This document shows positions 9,145 through 16,121 of a stretch of 53,549 bases of DNA, in pieces. A program made the position numbers and the translations under genes. Numbering within the stretch: the stretch's first letter is position 1; the number at the start of each line of letters is the position of its first letter. The notes under the pieces were generated by a model. That model did not search any database and had not been told where the DNA came from. It saw only the letters and a program-made list of their open reading frames with translations. Origin of the DNA: Muribaculaceae bacterium (lineage in GTDB: Bacteria > Bacteroidota > Bacteroidia > Bacteroidales > Muribaculaceae); the NCBI GenBank assembly GCA_009775225.1, contig VSPE01000011.1, positions 1 to 53,549 on the forward strand, written 5' to 3'.

Positions 9145-9307
9145 AGAGATTGTCTAAAATTTATATTACTTTGCTTTTGAGGGTCTTGTCAGCGTCTTTT
9201 TGTTCGCTATTCAGTCACGTAGCTACAGCTACGCTCCTTCATCGCAAACAAAAATCCACTTGACAATCCCTCTCAAAATCTGTATCATCTAAATTTAGAC
9301 AATCTCT
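9145..9307. repeat. 163-bp foldback repeat, copy 1
   Basis: An imperfect full-length palindrome. The outer arms AGAGATTGTCTAAA and TTTAGACAATCTCT pair, then TTTGAGGG with CCCTCTCAAA, then TTTTTGTTCGC with GCAAACAAAAA. CGTAGC-TACA-GCTACG forms the tip. It differs from copy 2 at 40955-41117 at only 8 of 163 positions by eye, with no length change. It contains no ORF. It fills the whole gap between the rhomboid stop codon and the EEP-family hydrolase start, so a transcript across it would fold into a long hairpin. It is MITE- or REP-like, but no transposase or clear target duplication is seen. Confidence 0.9.
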
Positions 9308-10062
9308 TAGAAAAACCAGTGGTTGCGGAACACGCCTTTCTTCTTCCAGTACAGCAGCATCAGGAAGCCGAAAATCATGCCTCCGAGGTGTGCGAAGTGG
9401 GCCACACCGTCGGCCGAGCCGGATATACCGTAGAGAAGCTCAAGCACGAAGTAGCCGATAATGAGCCATTTCGACTTGATAGGCACGGGGATGAAGAAGA
9501 GGTACACGGGCATGTTGGGGTACAGGAAGCCGAAGGCCAGCAGCACACCGTAGATAGCGCCCGAGGCGCCGACCATAGGAGTGTTTATAAAGGCATTGAG
9601 AGCCGCCATGTCGGGGTCGGAATAATTGAACCCGCGGGCAAGCACGCCATATCCCTGCTCATAAACTATGCTTAGCTGCTCGGGCAGCATAAGCCCTTGC
9701 AGATTATTGATATAAAGGGCGAAAATGCCCATCTGCACCAGCGCCGCGCATATTCCGCAGCTTATGTAGTAGAACAGGAAGCGGCCCGACCCCATGGTGT
9801 ACTCTATGGTGCGGCCGAACATAAGCAGGGCGAACATGTTGAAGAACAGGTGCATGAAGCCTCCGTGCAGGAACATGTAGGTAAATAGCTGGTAGGGCTG
9901 AAAGGCCGGCGACGAGAAGAAATACAGTGCGAAGTATTTGTCGAGCACGCGGTCGGCGGCAGGCAGCAGCGCCATGAAAGCCCATATCAGTATATTGATG
10001 ATGAGCAGGTTCTTTGTTATCGGCGGTATGTTGTTGAAGAAAGAGGGACGGGAGTTGTACAT
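9307..10062 (-). CDS. rhomboid family intramembrane serine protease
   Basis: 251 residues from MYNSRPSFFNNIPP. Six or so membrane helices. The L1/TM2 motif HGGFMHLFFNM is present. The catalytic serine is S167 in GASGAIYG and the catalytic histidine is H225 in AHFAHLGG, so the Ser-His dyad is complete. It cleaves transmembrane substrates within the bilayer; the substrate is unknown. The longer open frame upstream is not used because it runs through an intergenic hairpin. Its stop codon overlaps the last base of the foldback repeat. Confidence 0.93.
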   Translation of the reverse strand: MYNSRPSFFNNIPPITKNLLIINILIWAFMALLPAADRVLDKYFALYFFSSPAFQPYQLFTYMFLHGGFMHLFFNMFALLMFGRTIEYTMGSGRFLFYYISCGICAALVQMGIFALYINNLQGLMLPEQLSIVYEQGYGVLARGFNYSDPDMAALNAFINTPMVGASGAIYGVLLAFGFLYPNMPVYLFFIPVPIKSKWLIIGYFVLELLYGISGSADGVAHFAHLGGMIFGFLMLLYWKKKGVFRNHWFF

Positions 10063-10116
10063 CTGCGGTATTGCGGTGATTTTGAATTTTGAATGTCGAA
10101 TTTCAAGCGCGCGGAA

Positions 10117-10136
10117 GTGCGGGGCAAGCCCCGCAC
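10117..10136. other. perfect intergenic hairpin
   Basis: GTGCGGGGC and GCCCCGCAC form a perfect 9-bp G+C stem with a two-base spacer between ychF and the rhomboid gene. No T-tract follows on either strand, so a standard terminator is not supported. It could be an mRNA-stabilising or processing hairpin. Confidence 0.55.
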
Positions 10137-10175
10137 ACACCATTAAGTAAATTCTTAATTATTAATAATCAATTT

Positions 10176-10195
10176 GTATGAGCCGTGGCTCATAC
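10176..10195 (-). terminator. hairpin at the end of ychF
   Basis: GTATGAGCC and GGCTCATAC make a perfect 9-bp stem that overlaps the ychF stop codon. The sequence after it on the minus strand is A+T-rich (AAATTGATTATT) but not a clean T-tract. It is a possible weak terminator. Confidence 0.4.
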
Positions 10196-11290
10196 ATTAA
10201 AGCGGAAGTGCATGATGTCGCCGTCGCATACTACGTATTCCTTGCCTTCGACCGACATCTTGCCTGCTTCTTTAACGGCAGTTTCGCCACCGAGGTTCAC
10301 ATAGTCCTCGTATTTGATGACTTCGGCGCGGATGAAACCCTTCTCGAAATCGGTGTGGATGATACCGGCGCAGCGCGGTGCTTTCGAGCCGCGCCGGAAA
10401 GTCCATGCGCGAACCTCGTCGGGGCCGGCGGTGAAGTAAGTCTGAAGGTCAAGCAGAGCATAGGCCGCACGAATAAGGCGAGCCACACCCGATTCCTCAA
10501 GGCCGATTTCGGCAAGGAATTCCTGACGCTCCTCATATGTGTCCAGTTCGGCGATTTCGCTCTCGGTGCGGGCAGCCACAATCAGCAGACCGGCGCCTTC
10601 GTTCTTTATAGCATCGCGCACGGCATCCACATATTTGTTGCCCTCTACGGCGGCGGCATCGTCTACGTTGCACACGTAGAGCACGGGCTTGGACGTGAGC
10701 AGGAACAGCTCTTTGGCGAAGCGCTGCTCGTCGACAGTATCGAAAGTCACCGAGCGGGCGGGAAGACCTTTTTCCAGTGCGCTTTTTATGGCAGAGAGAA
10801 CATCGGCCTGCATGCGGGCCGTCTTGTCGCCGGTGGCAGCCTGCTTCGAAGTCTTGGCCAGGCGGCTGTCTACAGTCTCGAGGTCTTTAATCTGAAGCTC
10901 GAAGTCGATGATTTCCTTGTCGCGCACGGGGTCTACCGAGCCGTCGACATGGGTAATATTGTCGTCGTCGAAGCAACGCAGCACATGCAGTATGGCATCG
11001 GTCTCGCGGATGTTGGCGAGGAACTTGTTGCCGAGACCCTCACCTTTGGAGGCGCCCTTAACAAGACCTGCTATGTCTACAATCTCCACTGTGGCGGGTA
11101 CCACAGAGCGCGGGTTGCACATTTCGACAAGACGGGTGAGGCGGTCGTCGGGGACAGTGATTACGCCCACATTGGGTTCGATTGTGCAGAAAGGGAAGTT
11201 TGCCGACTGAGCCTTGGCGTTCGACAGACAGTTGAAGAGTGTTGATTTACCTACGTTGGGAAGCCCAACTATTCCGCATTGTAATGCCAT
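10190..11290 (-). CDS. ychF: redox-regulated ATPase YchF
   Basis: 366 residues, typical for YchF/Ola1, an Obg-related P-loop NTPase that binds ribosomes and prefers ATP. Visible are the P-loop GLPNVGKST at residues ~8-16, the switch region DIAGLVKGASKGEGLGN, and the C-terminal TGS-like domain ending in YVVCDGDIMHFRFNV. The start MALQCGIVGLPNVG is canonical. Monocistronic context is likely, with a -7 box upstream and a hairpin at the stop. Confidence 0.97.
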   Translation of the reverse strand: MALQCGIVGLPNVGKSTLFNCLSNAKAQSANFPFCTIEPNVGVITVPDDRLTRLVEMCNPRSVVPATVEIVDIAGLVKGASKGEGLGNKFLANIRETDAILHVLRCFDDDNITHVDGSVDPVRDKEIIDFELQIKDLETVDSRLAKTSKQAATGDKTARMQADVLSAIKSALEKGLPARSVTFDTVDEQRFAKELFLLTSKPVLYVCNVDDAAAVEGNKYVDAVRDAIKNEGAGLLIVAARTESEIAELDTYEERQEFLAEIGLEESGVARLIRAAYALLDLQTYFTAGPDEVRAWTFRRGSKAPRCAGIIHTDFEKGFIRAEVIKYEDYVNLGGETAVKEAGKMSVEGKEYVVCDGDIMHFRFNV

Positions 11291-11328
11291 TGTATATAGT
11301 ATTGTTCGTTATCTTGGTGTTTGACCTG

Positions 11329-11336
11329 CAAAATTA
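11329..11336 (-). promoter_or_regulatory. -7 box upstream of ychF
   Basis: TAATTTTG on the minus strand matches TAnnTTTG, 38 bp before the ychF ATG. No TTTG is found at the expected 19-20 bp upstream, so only the -7 element is supported. Confidence 0.45.
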
Positions 11337-11473
11337 CGAAAAAAAATTGACAATGGCGTAAACAGGATGAAGTCGCTCGCTCACATCATCAAGGATGCCA
11401 ACAATAAGGTGCGGCGACATCCCTGTCATCGTACGCCGCAGGCGTTCACGCAAGGCGGATTGTCTCCCCGGAC

Positions 11474-11509
11474 AAATAAAAAACGGGATAGCCGCTCTGT
11501 GCTATCCCG
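11474..11509 (-). terminator. rho-independent terminator of the beta-glucan operon
   Basis: On the minus strand CGGGATAGC/GCTATCCCG (9-bp perfect stem, 8-base loop) is followed by TTTTTTATTT. It lies 20 bp after the GH81 stop codon and would end the glucanase operon. The rest of the 11291-11528 gap shows only the ychF -7 box. Confidence 0.85.
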
Positions 11510-11528
11510 CTTTTGCTTAACGTGTTCT

Positions 11529-14500
11529 CTACCGTATCACTACCTTCTCGGCGGCAGAGCCTTGGCGCCTTATGTATATGCCCGGAGCAGAGGGCGCTGC
11601 CACGCGCAGGCCGTCGAGCGTGTACCACGCCGCGCCGGAGCCGGTGTCGTGCAGAGGCAGCCCGGTCGACGATGTGGGCCTGCGGCCATACACCTCAAGC
11701 TCGTCGATGCTCGTGCCGTAGATTGTAGAGCGGCGCAGCCCGGTCACCTTTATGTAGCGGGCCTTTATGCCGCCTGCGGCTATGTCGACAGGCTCGTCGG
11801 TGCGCACGTATCCTTCGTGAGTGGTCAGCACGCTGAAGTCGTCTTCATCGCCTGAGCCCGAAACCTCTACGGAGTAGTGGGTGGCGTAGGCCGGTGAGTT
11901 CCAGAAGATGCGTACGGTGTCGATGTTGTATTCGTGGCCGAGGTCTATCGTTATCCACTGATTGTCGGCGAATTGGCTGCCCCAGCGTGTCGAGAGGTCG
12001 CCGTCGACGGCGTACCGCGCTCCGAGGCGGTCGGCCTCCTGCGAGCTTGCCCACGCCTCTTTGCCGAGCGCGAGGTTCACGTCCTCGGGCGAGAGAACGC
12101 TTACGGTGCATGTGGCGAGGCCGTCGAAGTCTACGGTGTATTCACCTCGGGCAGAGGCCGTAAACACCATGCTTTCGCTGTCGTACCATGCGCCTGTGGC
12201 GATGTCGCCGGCCTCGTTGCGTACGCTTACTGCGAGCGAGCCTGCGTTGCCGCCGTAGGGCGCCATAAACTGGTTCATTACGGTGAATGGAATTGGCAGC
12301 TCGTCGTCGGCGCCTGTCACATAGTGCGCGGCTTGGAGCTGCACCGCTGCGGGCCGCTCTTTCTCGTTTACGTAGACGCTTGCCGAGCCTTCTCCCGAGG
12401 CTGCTACGGCGGTGATATTGTACATGCCGTGTGCGAGCGGAGTGAATGAGGCGCCGTCCACGCGGGCTTCCTTGTCGATAATCCAGGAGATGCTTCCGGC
12501 ATCCACGGCTTCGCCCGAGCGGATGAAGGCCTTCACTTCGGGAGTTATGCTCTCGCCAGAGTCGATGCACGCGGGCAGGTCAAGCTCTATGCCCGTCACG
12601 GCGTCGGGCGCCATTGCCGCGCGGATGCCATACACGCTCAGCTCGTAGAGCGACACGCCGTAGCCTGTGCCGCGCTCGAGGCTGCGCATGCGCACGTAGC
12701 GCCCCGATGCCGCAAGCGATGTCTCGCGGTAGCCGGGGCCAGAAGCCTGTTCGGTAGCCGCCGTAATCCATGCGTCGTCGGCCGGCACGGATATGGTGTG
12801 AGCGGTGCCGGCATATACCACCGAGATATTGCGCATGGCGCATCCGTCGGGTGCCGTCTGCAATTCGTAGCGCGAGGCGTAGGCCGCTTCCCAGAGAATT
12901 TTTATGCGGGAAATAAGGAAGTCTTCGCCCAGGTCTGCCACAATCCACTCGCCGTCGGTGTGGCTGCTTCCCCAGCGGGTGCCTGTGTCGCCGTCGCAGG
13001 CGCCTTCGGGCATGGTGCCCGCATTCTCGGCACTGGAGGCCATTACGGAGGCGCCGCGCGACACCTCGGGCATCTGCGGAGCCACCACAATCACTGCCGA
13101 CGCTTCGGCTTTGAGCCGGGCCGAGCGTGCCGTGACGGTATAGCGGCCCGCACGCGGGAACGAAAGGGTGCCGTCGGCGCCCGCTTCGGCCACACCGGCG
13201 GGGCTTATCTCCCATGTGGTGTCGTCGGGACGGCTCTCGCGGCCATACTGGTCGGTTATGGCGAGCGATACAGTAGGCTTGGCGCCGCGCTCGCATATTT
13301 CGGGCAGTCCGAGTATCTCCGCCGCCACTGCTTCGGCCGGATAATTTACTGTGAGTGTAAGAGTCTCCCGCAGTTCGCCGGATACGACGTATACGGCAAA
13401 TACGGTGCCTATTGCGGCGTCGGCGTCTACCGTGACGGTATTACCGCAGATGCTCGCCGGCGCGCCCTCGGAGAGCGCGAACGACACCGGGGAGCTGTCG
13501 GCCACCGCGCCGTATTGGTCGGTGATGCGGGCGCTGAGCGAGGCCTTGCCGCCGGGTGCTATCATGTCGCCGTCGGCTGCCGCTTCTATGTGTGCCGGAT
13601 ATGCTTCCTCGCAGATAGCGGCGAGACGCCCTGCCGGGGCTTTCACGGTGCGTGCCTTGGCGCCGCCTGCATGGTAGAAAGTCACTGCGCGGTCTTCGGC
13701 GTCGGGGTTGTAGACGATGTATGTGTCGACACCGTCCTTGCGGCACACCTGCGTTGTGGGAATGTCGGCGTACATGTCGAAGTCGGGCTCGCCGTAGGTG
13801 AGCCGGCTGTGCGTCACGAAGTACGATATGTGCGCGGTGCTCACCGATGTGGCTATGTGCATCTTCCGCTCAAGCGCTTCATCGAATATGCGTGCCGCCT
13901 CTTCGGGGTCGGAGCGCTGCAGGTAGCTCAGCGCCACATTGCCCCAGTCGTTGGCGGCAAGCGGCTCTATGGCCTCACCGTTGTCGCTGTTTGATGTGCT
14001 CTCGAACCACTTGTGGCTGTAGCTTGAGTTTGCGCCGCGCATCATGTCGTCGAAGGCCCACGCGGTGAAGTCGGTGTCCCACGACAGGTAGTCGAGGGCG
14101 GGCGACATCGGCATCCACTGTATGCCGTGCATGAATAGCGGGTCGCCGCCGAACCAAGTCCACCAGCCTATGCCCTTGCCTGTGATGTTGGAGTTGTAGG
14201 CGTAGGGGTACTCCGAGTAGTCGTAATTGCCTTGTCGCGAGCCTTTGCCGGGCCAGGCCTTGCGTCCGCCGTCGTTGGCGGGGCGCGGCGAGTCGACATC
14301 GAACCAGTACTCGCGTGTGGCGCGGGCCTCGGTGCTCCAGCCCCAGATGCCGGCATCGCGCATCTCCTTGTCGCCGAGGGCTACGCCGAGCAGGTATACG
14401 CCCGCCCAGCCCTGCATGGCCTCCGACGACGATTCCTGGCCGTTGCCGTTATCGTTGCCGTGGTCGCCGAGGCCGCCGGCCCACGAATGGCCGCACCAGG

Positions 14501-16058
14501 GGTCGATAGTACGCATGAAGGGAAAGCGTGTGTCGGTACGCTCCCAGTTGGCATAGTCTTTGGCGATAAGGGTGAGCGCCTCGCCGTATTCGGCTGCGAA
14601 GGCGGCGTCTTCCATGCACAGCAGGGCGGCTGCGTAGGTGAAATATCCGTAGTGGAAGTGGTGGTCGTTGAAGGCGTCGGAGTCATACGATACGTCGAAG
14701 CCGAGCATGGCGCCCCAGCGCGGATAGTAGCTGAAGAAGAATGTGTCTTCGCCCGGGGTATAGCTCAGCCAGTCGGCGAGAGCCGTGCGGAGGCGTCGTT
14801 TCGACTCTTCGTACACCGCCTCGTTGCCGCTCTGGCGTGCGAATGTCATGTTCAGGGCCATTTGGGTGAGCCCCTTGCCGCCCCAGTAGGTGTCGCCGCC
14901 GAAGGAGCCTCTGGAGGCATAGTCGGCCATGAGCCTGTCGAGTACTTCGGCACGGAAGGGGTGCTCGGCCGAGTTGTCGGGCCTCGGCGCAGCGTAGTAA
15001 GGCGGCATGCCGGAGAAGCGGTAGGAGTAGCCGAAGGTGCCGCTCGCCGACGCCGCCAGCAGCATGCGTCCTCGCGGAGTGACGAAGCCCTCGCTGTCGG
15101 TAAACGGCAGTGCGGCTCCGGCCAGCGCATATTTGTAGGCGTGGGGCAGGAAGCCCTGAAGGACGGGGGCGGAAGCCGAGCTGTCGCGCAGGTTCTCGGC
15201 ACGTACGCTCCACTGCGTGTCTACGCGGGCCTGAGCCTCGTCGTAGCTCCATTCCACACGGGTGTCGCGGGGTATGCTCGCCGCGTACGGGGCGAAAACA
15301 TCAAGGTCGGCCTCGCTGCGCAGGAGCGCCACGGAGAGCCAGGCTGCCCCTGGCAAATCTATTATGGTGCCGTCGGTGCCGAGGCTCACTTCCTCGGGGA
15401 AGTATATGCCGTAGAGGTCGTTGTCTATCTTGATGCCGGCGTAGCCTTTGCCTTTGGCGAGTAGCTCTCCCGGAGCGCTGAGTGTTAGGCGCGGCTCCAT
15501 GCCGCCTCCGAACTCAACCCATGTAAAGGGCGAGCCGTGCACGGCTGTAACCTGAATCTCGCCTGTGCCTCGTGTGGCGGGCATGCGGAAGCGTACGTCC
15601 CAGTCATGCCAGTCGCAGGCTATGGTGGCCGAGGCGCGGAAGTCGCGGCCTCCGGCGGTGATATGGCTGCGGCTTTTGATTTCATTGCCGTAGTCGGCCC
15701 AATATGTCGGGAAGTTGATTTCGATGCCTGCCTCAGATGTGCGCAGCATGGCCGGATAGCTCCACAGTGATCCGCTGAAGCGAGAGTTGATGATGTCTGT
15801 CCACCAGTCGTTGGTGGGTATTGGACGCCCGGGGATGGTGAAGTACCCGTCGCTTGCCGACGGCTGCTCGTCGACATAGATAGTGCGTGTTAGCATGGCT
15901 GTGGCGTTGAAGCCCGGGCCTCCCGGCGTGGTCTTGGCCTTATAGGCAGGAGGTTCCGAGGCTACAGAGCCTTTGCCCAATGGCACGGGGTGCTGTGCTG
16001 GCAGGGGTAAAACCGATAGGATTAAGGCTGCGGTTAGAATGGTTCTTGTAGGTCTCAT
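11529..16058 (-). CDS. secreted GH81 endo-beta-1,3-glucanase with discoidin domains and T9SS tail
   Basis: 1509 residues. Signal peptide at 1-21. GH81 catalytic domain at about 60-815 shows PIPTNDWWTDII, the acid-containing motif FNDHHFHYGYF (D465) and the base motif NGQESSSEAMQGWAGVYLLG (E542, E546), all conserved in the family. It is predicted to cut beta-1,3-glucan by an inverting mechanism. Then come Ig/BIG-like segments (~815-990 and 1150-1320) and two F5/8C (discoidin-like) domains (~1000-1144 and 1326-1458), both with a T-R-W-G-S motif. The T9SS-type sorting tail is at 1477-1509 (LDGLRV, GIYIRRQG, basic end). Last gene of the operon; a strong hairpin stands just before its ATG. Confidence 0.92.
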   Translation of the reverse strand: MRPTRTILTAALILSVLPLPAQHPVPLGKGSVASEPPAYKAKTTPGGPGFNATAMLTRTIYVDEQPSASDGYFTIPGRPIPTNDWWTDIINSRFSGSLWSYPAMLRTSEAGIEINFPTYWADYGNEIKSRSHITAGGRDFRASATIACDWHDWDVRFRMPATRGTGEIQVTAVHGSPFTWVEFGGGMEPRLTLSAPGELLAKGKGYAGIKIDNDLYGIYFPEEVSLGTDGTIIDLPGAAWLSVALLRSEADLDVFAPYAASIPRDTRVEWSYDEAQARVDTQWSVRAENLRDSSASAPVLQGFLPHAYKYALAGAALPFTDSEGFVTPRGRMLLAASASGTFGYSYRFSGMPPYYAAPRPDNSAEHPFRAEVLDRLMADYASRGSFGGDTYWGGKGLTQMALNMTFARQSGNEAVYEESKRRLRTALADWLSYTPGEDTFFFSYYPRWGAMLGFDVSYDSDAFNDHHFHYGYFTYAAALLCMEDAAFAAEYGEALTLIAKDYANWERTDTRFPFMRTIDPWCGHSWAGGLGDHGNDNGNGQESSSEAMQGWAGVYLLGVALGDKEMRDAGIWGWSTEARATREYWFDVDSPRPANDGGRKAWPGKGSRQGNYDYSEYPYAYNSNITGKGIGWWTWFGGDPLFMHGIQWMPMSPALDYLSWDTDFTAWAFDDMMRGANSSYSHKWFESTSNSDNGEAIEPLAANDWGNVALSYLQRSDPEEAARIFDEALERKMHIATSVSTAHISYFVTHSRLTYGEPDFDMYADIPTTQVCRKDGVDTYIVYNPDAEDRAVTFYHAGGAKARTVKAPAGRLAAICEEAYPAHIEAAADGDMIAPGGKASLSARITDQYGAVADSSPVSFALSEGAPASICGNTVTVDADAAIGTVFAVYVVSGELRETLTLTVNYPAEAVAAEILGLPEICERGAKPTVSLAITDQYGRESRPDDTTWEISPAGVAEAGADGTLSFPRAGRYTVTARSARLKAEASAVIVVAPQMPEVSRGASVMASSAENAGTMPEGACDGDTGTRWGSSHTDGEWIVADLGEDFLISRIKILWEAAYASRYELQTAPDGCAMRNISVVYAGTAHTISVPADDAWITAATEQASGPGYRETSLAASGRYVRMRSLERGTGYGVSLYELSVYGIRAAMAPDAVTGIELDLPACIDSGESITPEVKAFIRSGEAVDAGSISWIIDKEARVDGASFTPLAHGMYNITAVAASGEGSASVYVNEKERPAAVQLQAAHYVTGADDELPIPFTVMNQFMAPYGGNAGSLAVSVRNEAGDIATGAWYDSESMVFTASARGEYTVDFDGLATCTVSVLSPEDVNLALGKEAWASSQEADRLGARYAVDGDLSTRWGSQFADNQWITIDLGHEYNIDTVRIFWNSPAYATHYSVEVSGSGDEDDFSVLTTHEGYVRTDEPVDIAAGGIKARYIKVTGLRRSTIYGTSIDELEVYGRRPTSSTGLPLHDTGSGAAWYTLDGLRVAAPSAPGIYIRRQGSAAEKVVIR

Positions 16059-16060
16059 GG

Positions 16061-16098
16061 TAAATAAAGGCTCCGGCTCGCAAATACGAGTCGGAGCC
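16061..16098 (-). terminator. hairpin between the FN3 protein and GH81 genes
   Basis: GGCTCCGGCTCG and CGAGTCGGAGCC pair (12 bp, one mismatch, 6-base loop), followed on the minus strand by TTTATTT. It has terminator form, but its base is only 11 bp from the GH81 start codon and no separate promoter is visible for GH81. It may act as a partial terminator or an mRNA-processing hairpin that lowers GH81 relative to upstream genes. Confidence 0.7.
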
Positions 16099-16121
16099 TC
16101 ACGTAATTTATTTATTCTTTC

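Noticed and set aside
9145..9307. The foldback element as an insertion sequence carrying a transposase, or as a tRNA/ncRNA gene
   Set aside because: Only 163 bp, no open frame, no tRNA fold, and no convincing target duplication on either copy. A TTACTTTG in its left part resembles a -7 box but lacks the required TA and a -33 partner.
12798..15464. Long plus-strand frames across the GH81 gene
   Set aside because: Antisense shadows of a clear GH81 protein with signal peptide and sorting tail; sequences are Gly/Ala/Val-rich without known motifs.
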